Counted from the first letter of the stretch, positions 1 through 12,800 are shown. The stretch: DNA of 64,000 nt from Aldrovandia affinis (GCA_029706075.1 JAINUG010000053.1:1-64000), one strand, 5' to 3'. Program-made: numbers and translations. The notes: generated by a model not told the origin, from the sequence alone.

Positions 1-96
1 TGGTCAATAATTGTGTCCGTCTGGCTCACAGGATGTACGATAGCTAGGTTAAGCCTAATTTATAGCCTACTTCGTGAGCCAACCCCTGTGAGCCGT

Positions 97-140
97 GGCT
101 AGCGTTAGCATCGCGGCTAGCGTTAGCATCGTGGCTAAAT
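97..140. repeat. 18-bp tandem repeat inside the hAT element
   Basis: GGCTAGCGTTAGCATCG followed by C or T occurs twice in direct succession (97-114, 115-132). A degenerate third unit (ggctaaattagc) follows. Confidence 0.6.
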
Positions 141-275
141 TAGCGAATATTTTCTGAGATTATGAAATAAAAAATATGTTCGGTTTATTATAAAAGCTTG
201 CTTGCCAGCTAGCTAGCTAGGATAGCAGCAGACAGGCGAATCCACCACAAACGAATCTAACCTGGTTACACTTAC

Positions 276-530
276 CTGGATTTCCTTGTGGAATGTCTTC
301 AGGTGTCTTTTGAGATTCGTGGTGTTTTTACCCTTGATTCTATGGCCACATTTCTCCCTGGGCTGAGCGGGCTTCGCTTCTTCTCCTCCTCGTGTTTCAC
401 TTTCAACAATAACGTTACATTCAGTAGCTCCTTCGAGCTCTATATAACTAAAGTATGCCCAGAGGTCTGATCTTCTTTTTCTTCCAAGCCCACTGCATAC
501 AAGCCCGCCGAGACCCTGTTGCCCTGCCAT
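276..530 (-). CDS. BED zinc-finger first exon of a hAT transposase (partial)
   Basis: An open stretch of 85 codons starts at ATG 530 (minus strand) and runs to a consensus splice donor, CAG|GTAAG, at 276/275. The protein has the BED pattern: aromatic residues W24 and F27, cysteines C38 and C61, then 'IKGKNTTNLKRHLKTFH' with H76 and H81. In hAT transposases this domain binds the transposon ends in the nucleus. The acidic stretch between the two cysteines is unusually long. The catalytic RNaseH-like exon would lie to the left, beyond the window. There is no stop or frameshift in this exon, so the copy may be fairly young, or the exon may be co-opted as in ZBED genes. The first is more likely because the transposon terminus is next to it. 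Confidence 0.6.
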
Positions 531-936
531 TTTTCCATTAAGTTAAACCCGTCGTGACTTGTCATGTGCAGTTAGTGGCGAGCCTACTGCTGTTACTGCA
601 ACAAATAACGCGGGTGAGGAAATCATAGGAATTGCGCCGCACACATAGGAAACGGAAATGCTGCAATAATAATAAAACGAATTATTCTAAAAGTTATAAT
701 TATTTAGTCTCGTCTTGTTTTAGTCAACAAAAGTGAAAAGAGATTTCGGCAAGGTTTTATTTGGTAAACTACATTTTGTGTCGTCGTTTGTAGTCAACGA
801 CATTGCATTAATTATTTCGTCACGTTAGTGTCACATGATCTCCATTATCGTCTCGTCTCGTCTCGTTGTCGTCATGGAAAAAAGCTTCGTTGACGACCAT
901 ATTTAGTCATCATTTTCGTTGACTAAATTAACACTG

Positions 937-1971
937 CTGTTAAGGCGCTGTTCTAGTGTGTGAACGAGCCCCAATGTTAACATATGGAATCCAGACCATG
1001 ACCAATGTTGACTGTGGCCAGCAGCCCCGTGGGGCTACACACAATTGGTGGCAGCGTTGTCGCCCAGGGAGGGAGGGATTTAGTCCGCAGGTTTGTCTGC
1101 TTAACGTTGCTCACCAGCGACCAATGCCTTTCCACCAGAAATCTATGTTTGGTAAAAAGGGTGGAGTAAAAGGGTGGAATTAGACAGAGAAACTGTCATA
1201 AGCAAGTTGTACTGATCAAAGTAGCAGAGACAATTTTTAAATCAAGGACTTGATACATTATTTACCCTTATACATTACTCGCAAAGTAATTAATGCACAA
1301 AAGAAAAGACCAAACTTATTTAAGAACAGACGCAAAACATGACACACATACAATTTTATGTATTTATTTTGTTGCATTGCAGTGCAAACTTAATAATGTG
1401 AATAAAGAAATATGAATACCATATTTAAAACAGCTGTCGTTATGTGAATCCTGAAATACATAAAAATAGACATAACTTCATAAACAATTAATTTATTACG
1501 TGCTGTTCATCATTATTGAAGCATATTGTGTGTATTGTGCATTGTGTGTAGTTGTGTTATCAGAGAATACAAATTGATTTAAATAATGAATTTTCATTCC
1601 AGCTTTCAGGTGGGATTGATTCTGGCTTCATTTGGGCTTTTCTTGAATGGGATGTTGTACCATGCTACTGTAGGTTTGGGAGAGATGGCAGTGTGTTATT
1701 TAATACTTGAATATTTTGAGGCCCAGTTCCAGATTCCAGGAAGACTGCTCAGGAAACACACTACCTCAGCATAGATTTATCAAGATGATTTACTAGGCCC
1801 ATGAATCAAGAACCACTTTCAGTTCTCAGTGCATTCATAATAATTTGTGTTATAGTGCTACTTAGCTGGAATCTGCTTCGATGCTAGCTCCATCTATATT
1901 AGGATTATACATTTAATTTACTGTGTATGTGGCATCTGCAGGTTCTGTCTTTGTGGATTCTGTGTATGACC
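937..1971. other. Intergenic sequence, nothing recognised
   Basis: AT-rich sequence between the hAT end and the small GT-rich tandem repeat. The open frames are short, lack domain signatures and overlap on both strands. I see no splice-flanked exon or repeat family I can name. Confidence 0.5.
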
Positions 1972-2061
1972 ATGAGTTCTGTGCGTGTCTGGGATTTCTG
2001 TTTGTGACGATGAGTTCTGTGTGTGTCTGGGATTTTTCTGTGTGTGTCTGGGATTTCTGTG
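1972..2061. repeat. Small minisatellite, 'TGTGTCTGGGATTTCTG' units
   Basis: Three imperfect units of 38, 31 and about 21 bp (from 1972, 2010 and 2041) share 'gtgtctgggatttctg'. They decay on both sides. Confidence 0.6.
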
Positions 2062-3089
2062 TTCTAAATTTACTTTTTACTGCTGAGAGCTCTGTTACTA
2101 TCAGCATAGTTCAGCTACCTGCTCAGAGGAGAAAAGAGGAGCAGAGGAAGTGATGTAAAAGAAATGGAGTCACTAGAACAGTTATAGCGGAGATGAGAAT
2201 CAAATTTCTTCCGAGGACCAGAGACAAATAGATTGTTTCCAATCAATTAATCAACATTGAGATCAATCAGCTACAAGTTTCAACAGCTTTTATTGAAGCA
2301 CTATTAATTAATTATTGAAATACTATTAATTTATTGATTTACTCTGAGGCATGCAACAAATGACATGATTTAAGTTTATTTTAAGTATGAGTGATTTTTT
2401 ACTGAATTGTATAACTTAATTTTTGTATTTCTGGTTCTTCTTGAGAGATGAACATGTTCAACTGTGTGTGCTATAATCCAGGAGATACTGCTGAGGCTTA
2501 TTGCTTTACAGCCTGAAATTAAAACATATTAAATCAGACTTTTTCCAAGTGAAAACATTTAATAAAAATTTCTGAACATTACGTTTAAAAAACGGATTAA
2601 CTTTTATTGAGAAGTCTACACCCCGCTTATCATACCAATTGTAAACTAGCCAGGGGTAACCAATCAACTTCCAGATTACGCACCAAGCTAATTGGCCTCC
2701 ACCTGTTTTCAATTGTAGTGTTTCAATGACCCCTATTTTCTCCCAAATGTAATGCCCAATTTGTGTGGTCATGCTCATTGCTAGTGATGGCGAAATGAAG
2801 CTTTCTAAAGCATTGTGGGTTTCTGACACACTGTGTCAAAAATGGGTTCAGTACTCAGAGCTTCATATGAGAGAATGCACATTGCCATCTGTTGGTGAAA
2901 TGAATGTAGCACCACAAACCTGACGACTACCGAGTGTATATATGAAATATGACCGCACTAACTGACGTGTTTTGCATATAGTGTAGAGAATTTCCCCTCC
3001 TAGATGGTAGACCCAGGTTCGATTCCCCTTGTGTCAACAACTCATACTTCATTGACTTACATTTTTCAATATTATTAAAACTTGATAAT

Positions 3090-3417
3090 GGGGCGGCGGA
3101 TAGCGTAGTGGTCTAACGCACTGTATTTTGGCTGGTCCGATATGGTGTGCGCAGCCCGTCAGAGTCGCGGCTCTACCAGACTGGCCCTGGTCATCAGCCC
3201 TGATCGGGGGCGGCATTTGTCTATCCGCTCAGGTCCGCCGTGAAGCACGTAAGGGAGTCTCCAGAGCGTGGGTGGGCGAATTCCGTGTCGAAGGAAGCAG
3301 AGTTTTCTACCCTCTGAGAATGAGCTTGCCTTGTAGAAGGTACTTGTGTGGGGAGGGTACATGTAAATAAATAGAGGGTGCAATTGGCTACCAAAGGGAA
3401 GAAATCAGAAAAAAAAA
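3090..3417 (+). mobile_element. SINE family A (tRNA-derived), copy 1 of a tandem pair
   Basis: A tRNA-like head ('gatagcgtagtggtctaacgc', an A-box-like segment) is followed by the family body 'gatcgggggcggcatttg'. It ends with the family 3' signature 'agagggtgcaattggcta' and an A-rich tail. TGATAAT occurs just before it (3083-3089) and just after it (3418-3424). Confidence 0.75.
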
Positions 3418-3424
3418 TGATAAT

Positions 3425-3780
3425 ATGGCGTCAGATCAGATAGCATAGCAGTCTAATGCACCGTATCTTGGCTGGTCTGATACGAGTGTGGCTGCCTCTC
3501 AGGGACACGGTTCGAAACCCATCTATGCCAGACCGGCTCTGGCTGTTAGCCCCAATCAGGGGCGGCATTTGGCTGTCTGCCCCAGGGGGAAGGGGGAGGG
3601 TTAGCTGGCACGAGTCCGTCAAGAGTCAGGTTCCTTCTCGCAGGAAGCGGATCTACTGGCCCGGAAAAATTAGCATGTCACCTGGAGTGGGTGGCGGACC
3701 CGTGGGGGAGGGTGAATTTATATAGAGGGTATAATTGGCAACCAAATTAGAAGAAAAATGGGGAAAAAAATACTAATATA
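3425..3780 (+). mobile_element. SINE family A, copy 2 of a tandem pair
   Basis: Same orientation and structure as the copy immediately before it. It has the head 'gatagcatagcagtctaatg', a B-box-like 'ggttcgaaacc' near 3509, and the body 'caggggcggcatttggctg'. It ends 'agagggtataattggcaacc' with an A-rich tail. The pair together is flanked by AAAACTT(G/C)ATAAT (3077-3089 and 3781-3793, 12 of 13 identical). Confidence 0.8.
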
Positions 3781-5189
3781 AAAACTTCATAATACTATAT
3801 AGTGAGAGTGAATATTTTTTGCCAGTAAACACAAGGACAGAACAACAAAAGGAATAAAGAAAGACAACCAAAGTGATGAAGTGGAAGAGTAGGGTACATA
3901 GAGTAAGTGTTTAAGTGGACATTGAAAGTGATTATGGACAGACTATGTAATTGGGCCATTGGGGAGACGTAATTCAGTGATTTGGTGATATATTGTGAAA
4001 TATATTATGCTATTATATAGAATGTGCCGTACAAATAGATTGATTTGGTTGGCTCAAAGATTTTTATTAAGAAACAATATTTGTGTACATCTATGGTGTA
4101 TCTGATGTTCACCGGCAACTAACAGCTGGTAAGCAGAAATATGTACTTAGGACTAACCTTATGTAAGGGAGTTGGTCTGCCGCTGAGTTTTGAACCGAGA
4201 ATCTCAACGCAACAAGAGACACGGTTAGCTCGCCGAGCTAAAGTCCAGAGTCTCCAGCCAAGGGAACTAATCATACTCTTATTGACGTCACATTCTGTAG
4301 CGGACATTCACGTGCTAATGTATGTATCGGAGCTCCACCACTACACTTATTCGGAGATATCAATTCAAAGTTTTCCCACACTTGAGAATGACAGCTCCTC
4401 TTTCTCTCTGGCTCCATCACAACACTGAAATAAACACAATCTAATCCACTCTTCACAATGATGACTATGCACACATCTACTACTACAACCCATGATTCGT
4501 TCATTTTTAGAGTTCAACATATAGGGAAGCACGCTAACGCTTAAAACCTGTCAAACCCAGTACACAGCAAATCAAACCATTCATGTGATTCACTGAGGGA
4601 ATGAAGCAGTGTTTGCTTCGGACGTCATATTTCACGTGATCATTTCAAAGCAAGCTCCGAAGCAGTGGTTCAGTTGAAATGGCTGCACGTTTTGAAGCAG
4701 ACATCAGAGCTCCGGTGTCAGACCTAACATCACTGATGTGCATACTTAACTGCATGGGATAGAAATACCATAAACTTTCCATCTTGCAAAAAGCGATGAA
4801 ATATTTCAAGTGTATTCATTTGTCACTTAATGTTGTTTCCATTATGGTATTCATTCAACTTCAAAGCAGACGGGCCTTGAGAGCTTAATCAATTTGAATT
4901 TTAAATATTAATAAAATCAGCCAATTTGTTAAGTTATAAATATCACATGAGAAATTTGAGCACCACTAATGGCACTACTGAAAGCAACTGCAGTTTAATA
5001 TTTATTTTATTAAACAATGTATTTAAGCCATGTGGCATTTGAAATATATTGCATTAATTACATAATTACACAACAGTTCCCAGTCCAATTGATCCTCTGT
5101 ATCAATTGGTAGTGAATTCCAATGTTTACAGGCTATTATAAAAAATGTTGATGACCAAATTTTGTAGTGCGTTTGGTTATATTTATGCT

Positions 5190-5262
5190 CTGTGTAAAGC
5201 ACTTTGAATTGCCACTGTTGTATGAAATGTGCTATATAAATAAACTTGCCTTGCCTTATAGT
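5190..5262 (+). mobile_element. Non-LTR retrotransposon 3' tail fragment
   Basis: The stretch 'gtaaagcactttgaattg' followed by 'gtgctatataaataaa' and 'cttgccttgcc' has the form of a fish LINE or SINE 3' end with a short tandem tail. Only the tail is recognisable. Confidence 0.5.
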
Positions 5263-5399
5263 GCAATCTCCTCTAGAGATTAATGAGAACTGTTGCAAGA
5301 ACGCGTTTTGCAAACGCAGGGTGTTACAGAATTGTAACTGTGCCTCAGGGCTTCCGTCGGTTGCGTTGTCAACAGGACCAAAACACAAGCACGGCATTT

Positions 5400-6345
5400 T
5401 CAAGATGACGGCTGTCTAATCGGACTTCCGGGTACCTCGTTGGGTGGTGTATGTATGTTCACGCCTGGTGACCGAGTCTTCCAGTTCTACCGGCAGTTGC
5501 TGGCATGATATTAGCTATATACAGCATACACATTTGAAAGAAGACTTGATAGTTACATGCAAATCACTGCTGGAATATTCGATAACTTACTAATAGACTT
5601 TAAAATTACAAATGTAAGCAACATGGACTATAAGTATGTTACCTAGCTCGCAAATGGATTTAGCACTAGAAACCTGCCTAACGTTAGCTAACTGGCCAGC
5701 ATGCACAACGTTCGGCATGAATGTGACAGGGTTTCCTTCTATGCAATATATAGCATTGCGACCAGCTAACAAGTTAAATAGCTAAAATGCATAAAGTTCC
5801 ATACAAAATCTTTCATTTTTATTTATGTTTAGCGGGTTAACGTTTTCAATCTAATTTGCGGTTGGATTTTGATTGAACATGAGTTTGCTAGCTCGCTAGT
5901 TAACTGAGACGATCGTGCACGTATAGCACAGGCAGACGAGATGGGAGTCTCACTGGCTAGGCAGCTAACTTAGTCAGCTGTCGAGTGTTGATTACTTGCT
6001 ATCTTTAACTTCGTTATCTAAGTTACCGATAGCTAGCTCGCGACATAAATGTATCGGTTGAAATCGGTTGGTTTATGTCCTTTATGAATATTTAATAAAG
6101 CCGTATTAGCTAACTAGATGGCTAGATATGTAGCTAGCTAATCTCCTCGGCTAGCTAGCGCTAGCTAGATAGCTATGTGCCTTTTGAATGACAGAATAGC
6201 GAGCTATCTATCTAAATAACTGCTATTAAGCCGTCTCGCTAGCTAACGTTACTTCAAATAAATCACAACTTGAAATTAGTTGGCGCATTGTACAGCGCAG
6301 TTAGCTAGCTAGCGAGCGCTGCTAGCAAGCTATTTGGCTTACATA
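5400..6345 (+). promoter_or_regulatory. ttll11: Probable TTLL11 promoter and 5'UTR region
   Basis: This stretch lies directly upstream of the first coding exon. A consensus ETS-type core ACTTCCGG (reverse complement CCGGAAGT) is at 5424-5431. A YY1-like AAGATGACGGC is at 5402-5412, with one change from the usual ATGGCGGC form. ETS and YY1 sites often mark TATA-less, broadly expressed promoters. From about 5880 to 6335 the sequence is packed with GCTAGCTA-like and TAACGTTA-like words, which are common around fish transcription starts. No TATA box stands out. An in-frame TAG at 6310-6312 closes the frame before the ATG at 6346. The exact start site cannot be read from sequence. Confidence 0.5.
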
Positions 6346-6888
6346 ATGAGTGATCACTATGTGAAAGTTAAGGTCCAGTTAGAACAGATGAAATTGTCGG
6401 ATGAAGGAGACAAAAGGGAGGCAGCTGCAGAAGAGGAGGCAGTGCTGTCATCCTCGCCCGGATCTGCCTCTCCGGTTGCTGCTACTGTTGGAGGGCGGAG
6501 GGATGTTGTCAGGACCTCCGCAGCCAACAGACACAGGAGTAAAAGTAGGGCCAAACAGGGAGCTCCTGACAGGAATACATGTATCTCGGGCATCAACCAG
6601 GAGGACACGAGTCCAACACAGGAAACAACCGAAACCACTGCGGGTGAAATGCTCAACCGCAACAGTTGTCATCAAATGCTTCAAATCAAAGGGACTGGCA
6701 AAGTGCTACAAGGGAAAACTGAAACAAATGGTGCCGCGGTGCCTGTTCATCGATCGAAAGACCAGCACGCCAAAGACGTTGGCAACAAACTCACTAAGAA
6801 AAGGAAACCAGTGACCGTGGACACTTCAAAAGCCAAGACATCACTAGAGGCTCTGAAAGTCAGCATCAGACAACTTAAATGGAAAGAG
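6346..6888 (+). CDS. ttll11: TTLL11 coding exon 1 (residues 1-181)
   Basis: It starts at the first ATG after an in-frame TAG (6310-6312), with A at -3. It ends in WKE at a gag|gtaggc donor, phase 0. Most of the exon is polar and low-complexity, with Glu/Ala, Ser/Pro and Lys/Arg runs. The last 30 residues are the conserved lead into the TTL core. Without splicing the frame would continue to 6993. Confidence 0.9.
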
Positions 6889-9800
6889 GTAGGCAAACAC
6901 GGTGCAGTGCAGATACTCCCCCCGCAGACAATATTACGATTTCTGAAAACAATAGTAAGATTTCTTCATTCATATGATTTTGTATTGCCCTGACACTGGA
7001 AGGTAATCCAGGAACTAACTATGATGCTCCAAACGGTAATAGATACTCACAGTCACGGTTTGATTGACAGCTACTCATTAACTAAGCTATAAACTCAATA
7101 CAAGACCCAGAAACGTTCAAACCTGACACTTGAAACTGTCGGTTTAATTGTCGGATAAAGTTACAGCCAACTATTGCTGAAAGTCACTTTAAAATAAATG
7201 CTGCCCTTAATACATTAATGAAGCAACTAATTGATATTGTGCATAAGTCGCGAGCCGTTTGCCTTCTGTCTATTTTGGGATACGAAATACTGTGCAAGTA
7301 ATTCACGTCATCTCCGGTTATCTACGTATTGTTAAATATACATGCGACCATCTATCGTCACCAATGCCAGTCCATTTTGTAATATAATCCTTACAAGTCT
7401 GATGGATCTGGTTTCTTAGAAAAAAGAAAATCTTGACTTAAACTAATTGCATTATTTTATTTCATTGCCATCAAATAAAGTGTAAAACGTGTAGTTTTCT
7501 AAAATTTTCTCTAAACGTTATGCTCACTTTCACACATTTATGCTGTAACGTTACAGCTGTTACAGTGTTTTCTCCAGTTAAGTCATGCCACAAAACGCTA
7601 GTTTCAGTACCATGGTTTTCAGCATCTTGTTCTAATGTATCAAGAGTTGGTGAGAATTATTTGAACTTATATTGCAGCAAGGCCGTAACCATGGAGTCAA
7701 CATTGGGGGGGGACCAAATCAATTTATTTATATTTTTTATATCAGCTAGGCTATATATTGGGGGGGACATTTTGAGCATATCTGAATATTGGGAGGGATG
7801 TGTCCCCCCCAATATATATGGTAATTTCGGCCTTGTATTGCAGCATGTACTAAACTCAAATAGTAGTAGTAGTGTGCAAAGTTCTTCCGAGTTGAATTTC
7901 TGGGGAAGGCTATGATCAGAGCTCATTCCATGTAATAATAGGCTAATACACTTTGTATTTATATATATACATTATGGTCAAATACGTTTCAAAAATGAAA
8001 GACACAAAATAAAAATAAAAGAGAAAAGAGAGGAACAAGATACTTAAAATAAAATATATGAAAATGTAATAAACTGTTCAAACAATACAGGTTGACTTAA
8101 ACAGATAGGCTACAGGAATCACATAAAATTTAAGAAGATCAGGAATTAAATGCAACTTTAAAAAAAGTTTTTAAAGGGACTATCTAGATGTTATTGTGGC
8201 AATATAATTGGGTGCTGTGGAAACCGTAAGATCAAGGGTGAATTGAGATATGCAAAAAATAAAATGTGTCTCAATTCACCAGGAAATGCAGACGAATTCA
8301 GTAATAATAGCCCTGATTATAGCTATCCGTTGTCAAAGGAGAGTAAACCCAGCTCCTTTCCATTTTCTGCATGTTGAAATTGTATTTATGAGTCTTAACA
8401 GTAATGTGTTTTTCGTAGGTCTGCCCATCTTACTGCATGGAAAAAATGACAAGTGTAATATTATTTCTCCTTAAATATTTGGTCGTTGATCAAGAGCTTA
8501 AATTTGCAATATTGAGTTCAATTCTAGATCATTAGTCAGTGTTCTGCCATGCTTAGTCAAGCTTTGGTACATCAGCTGTGCAGCACTTGCTAGAGTTTGC
8601 AAATTATTTTGATTTGATGCTGCTGAATTTTGCACACATGCAAAGCATCTGCTAGCTGACTTTCAGCATATGGCATGTCCTTACGGTGGGAAATAATTAG
8701 ATGTAATCTGGGATAATCCAATAGACCTATATGCCCATGGAGAGGGGAGGGGGGCGGAGGAGAGATTCAACATGTGTGAAGTGTAGAGTAAGTGCACTTT
8801 ACATTTTCACTTCAGGATTTCCTGATTGAATCAGACAGTGGATCACGTTCTCTGTTAACATTGTAGAAAAAAAGTGCAGTATTTAAAGGGCCATATTCTT
8901 TCTTCAATATCACCTGTAGCAAAATAAATCTAATGATGATGTTTTAGTAAATTCCAGTAACCATCTGGATGACATGTTTATTATCTCCAGTACATGGCAT
9001 GTCAGAAATCAGGTTATGATTCAGGTTACACTGGCCCACATGTATAATTTTATGAAAACATCATTGTATTAACTGTTATGGCTGTTAATATTAAGTCATG
9101 CAAATTGCATAACACATTCGTGGTTTTGATATAATGAAATTCTTGCTATGACCACGCCCTTCCTAAAGTACTGTATTTAGTCTCTGCTGGAATGGTTTGA
9201 TTGTAAGGTATAGGCCATTTTCTGTAAGAAGAGTAATTAAAGCCGATGGCAGAGAGCCCACAAACGTTAGGCACACCTGCAACATATACATGGCAAGTTT
9301 TCTCTAGTTGCACCTTTGAAATAGATTTATCCACTGAAAAAATAAAGTTTGTTTGAGCAGCAGTTTTAAAACATAACTGCAACTTTTGACTGAAATTATT
9401 GCCCAAGTCTGTGTTGGATACAGAATGTAGTTAAGAAATCTGTTTAAATAATTTAGGAAAGACACTTTCGTGGATAGATAAACAGTTCATTGTGTGTGTT
9501 TGTCTGCCTCTGTCTGAAACAGGCTTTGTACCAAGAGAATACACAATTACCTCATCGGCAATGGGCCACACCACAACTTACTACAAAAAGCCAAACATGA
9601 ATTGCCTTATTAGTTTAGAGGTCACTGACTTCATCTATGATTTGATGCAAATTGACAAATATAATTTGTGTTCCTTCTTTAAACCAGACAATGTAGGTCT
9701 ATTTGTATAGTAACATTTGCATGTTCATAACCTTAATGGAAATTGGTTCGCTTAGCTCGTTATCTTCTTCAGGTGTTTTGTAATTTCACTGATACAACAT

Positions 9801-12800
9801 GTTGAGCTGCTTTTGGCAGTGCCACCTCTGTTGGACTTGTCACTCGTTTCTTGTGGGTGCTTATTTTTTGATGTGGTTGAGCATGGCTTCAGAGCTGCTG
9901 TACTAACATGCTAGCTCTACATTGCAACATTTGCATTAAACTTGTTTGTCCCATATGTTCTAATAAAAAGCCCAGATGGGACCTTTTCTCTGTTTTTGAA
10001 TTTATTTATTTATTTTACTTTTTTTTGGTTTCAGTCATTTTTCTTCTTATTTTGCATGTTTTCACAGAATAAATTATTTTTCCACAAGCCTTTTCAAAAG
10101 CAAAGCAAATCAATAATACTTATAATATATAATAATACATGCAACGTATTAAAGAGTATATATATGGATATATATATATATATATATTTATATATATTCA
10201 TATATCTGTGCCTCTTGCCAGAGTGGTTAAGTTTTCCCATTGGTGTTGGTAGTGCTCTAACTACCCTACAATTTAACAAGTGAAGCACAAGTAAAAACCA
10301 GTTGCTGATAGTTTGATGCTCACAGTGCAAAACATTTTTTCAATGCTGACAGTGTTTATTTTATCAGAGCAGGGATAAACGGTTTCAATTCATTCCGATT
10401 TTTATCAGTAGTTAATTCTCTGTAATGTTTGAATGACTTTCTCTTAACAAGTGTACCTAATTTCAGAAGGTATTGTGCCATGTATTTTTGAGGAGCAGCA
10501 TTTTCTTACTTTCTCAGTTCAGCCATTTACATTAGGTTCATGCTAAACTTGTGATTGGACTGTATAGGCTACCATTTATTGAAATGAATGTACTGTGTTT
10601 AATTAAAAGTATGGTCCTTGTTTACCTTTATTGTGCGCCGTTGCAGAAATACTACATTTAAAAAGATTCAAAGGATCAAAGTTAGTTGAGTTCTTTGAGT
10701 AAATTTGAATTTACTAAACAATTTCCAAACAAAATCTTTTGTTTCCTTTCATTGTTTGACTTTGAATGAAATATTACTAACCAATTAAAAAATGAGGGAC
10801 ATTCCAGTCAGCCTTAAAAATACAATACATGCACCCCCCCATATGCCTGTAGACTCATACACCCAGTGCATAGTGCTCTCTACTTACAGAGGGAGAAAGG
10901 GTGTGTTACTGTCTTGCATGTTATTCATATATTCATTTATAAATAGTCTGTGGAAAATGTCTGGCCTGCATGCACAATTTTAATACAGAAATCCCCCAGG
11001 AAGCAGTCATTGAAGATCCCTGTACTGTAATGATATCCTGCTAAACTGTTGATCTGCCACACCATGGAACTTCATGTTTCATCTGTCAGTAGGATTATTC
11101 TATTATGTAGCTCATTTTCCTCAGAGATATCACGTCTTTTCTTACAAAAATACACATTTGTAAGAAGATGCATAAAGATGGGCATTTAAATGTTTTTGCC
11201 TTTTCATCTTTTTATTTTTGGCCTAAATGGATGGATTTGGAGAGTTTTTGACTCTATGGAGTTTTTGACTCTTTTTTAATGGTCTTAATTTATTTGAGCA
11301 AATCTAACCTACAAGGTGCTGTAAGGCAGCTCTGCAGAAAATAGATTTTGAAATGAAAGTTGTAGACCAGTTTGTTTTAAGTCCTGAGTCTCACCAAATA
11401 AGCATGTAACATAATAAGGTCACAGTGGACCTCCGGGTAGCGCAGCCGGTAAAGGCACTTGCCCGGAGTACAGGGTGCTCACTGCGGCCGGGGATCAATG
11501 CGCCAGCCCGGCTCTGGCCAGGAGTCACGTTCACGGGCAGCGTTTGGTTGGCCCAGCGATCCACCCCAGGGGAAGCAGGGAGGAAAGCATGACCTCGCTG
11601 CAGGCACAGAAAGCTTCCCCACGTGTATCTGAATTACGGTCGATGGGCAGACGAGGTCCGTCTTGAAGGAGGAGGTCCATTCGCCTTCGTCGCTGCCGGT
11701 ACCAGGGTAGTGGCTCATCCCGCAGCTGCAGGCAGCGGGCTGTGGGGGAGGGGGAAATTGAATCAATAGAGGGTACACTTGGCCAGAAAATTGGGAGAAA
11801 AACAGAAAACAAAATCAAACAAAATCAAATTTGAAAAAAGGTCACTGAACATGATTTTGGATCTGTTAAAAAAATAGTTTAGCGTTAATTTGAAGTGAAA
11901 TGCAACCAAGCACGGCAAGCCAAACGCAATAATGGAAAGAGGCGAGACTCTGATGTGGTCTTTGGGACACAAAGGACCCGGTGTACACAGGGATAAGCAC
12001 CATTTCATTTGACCTACCTTGGCTGTAGGTCAGCTGGGTCTTAGGCAAACTGGAGGTGCCTTTTCTGCAATTTCACCAACTCTGAAAGTGTATGAGGTAA
12101 CACCAAATACAAGAGTTTGTTGACCTCAAGCCCAGACATGTCAAGCAATAGAAATGGGCATGTTCATTCTGTGTAAAATACCATAGCCAGAAACTCTTTA
12201 TGAGTGCATAACTCCCAACTACCGGTAGGTAGTAGTCTTGTTCACACGATAAAATAGAAAACATTTTATCTCCCACGAAGTATGCTGGATTTGCATTTCA
12301 TTTGCATCATTAACTGTAATTCTATTATTGTACTTGTTCCAATACACAGATGAGAAAAACACTTGTGTTGGAATTTATTCCTCCAGCGTGAGTGTGAACT
12401 GCACAAATGAAGAGAATAATGTTGCTGTACATATAAACATGATTTATGTAGGTGTAGGGGGCGCTAGATAAGTTAAACTGTAAAGATGTTTCAGGGACTG
12501 CATGAATTCATTAGTAGGTGAGACAAGATCAGCTGAAATTTAGATGGCCAGATTGGGTCGCATTAGTTTGGAACACATGCAGCTAAGATGGGTCTAGTGA
12601 ATGGAAACTGTTTGTACTCAGGATCTTGCTAGACACTTCCTGGGTAAAATACATTTTAGTAAAACATTTTACATTTTCAAATGAAAAAAAAAAAAAAAAA
12701 AAAGGTATGATCTGGGAGTTCATATGTAGCTATGTGCTGGGGATTAAGAAATGGCACAACATCCTGTGTTTGCTGTATGTGTTCTATGCCTGACACAGAA

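Larger units (their letters stand above)
1..936 (-). mobile_element. hAT-superfamily DNA transposon, 5' part (truncated by window edge)
   Basis: The right edge reads, on the minus strand, CAGTGTTAATTTAGTCAACG, an AT-rich hAT-like terminus ending at base 936. Just inside it lies a short TCTCG pentamer array (about 850-866), a subterminal feature I associate with this kind of fish hAT element. A BED zinc-finger exon sits at 276-530 on the minus strand, as expected for the first coding exon of a hAT transposase. The other terminus is outside the window, so neither the element length nor the 8-bp target duplication can be checked. Confidence 0.6.

Noticed and set aside
5023..5403. 126-codon minus-strand frame starting next to the ETS-type site (MKMPCLCFGPVDN)
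   Set aside because: It runs into a LINE tail fragment, has no domain pattern and no splice support. A bidirectional promoter was considered but is unsupported.
6334..6345. Upstream TTG start extending exon 1 by four codons
   Set aside because: Non-ATG start. The ATG at 6346 has A at -3 and is the first ATG after the in-frame stop.
6357..6814. Overlapping frames on both strands in the first exon
   Set aside because: Shadows of the exon 1 coding frame, which leads in phase into exon 2.
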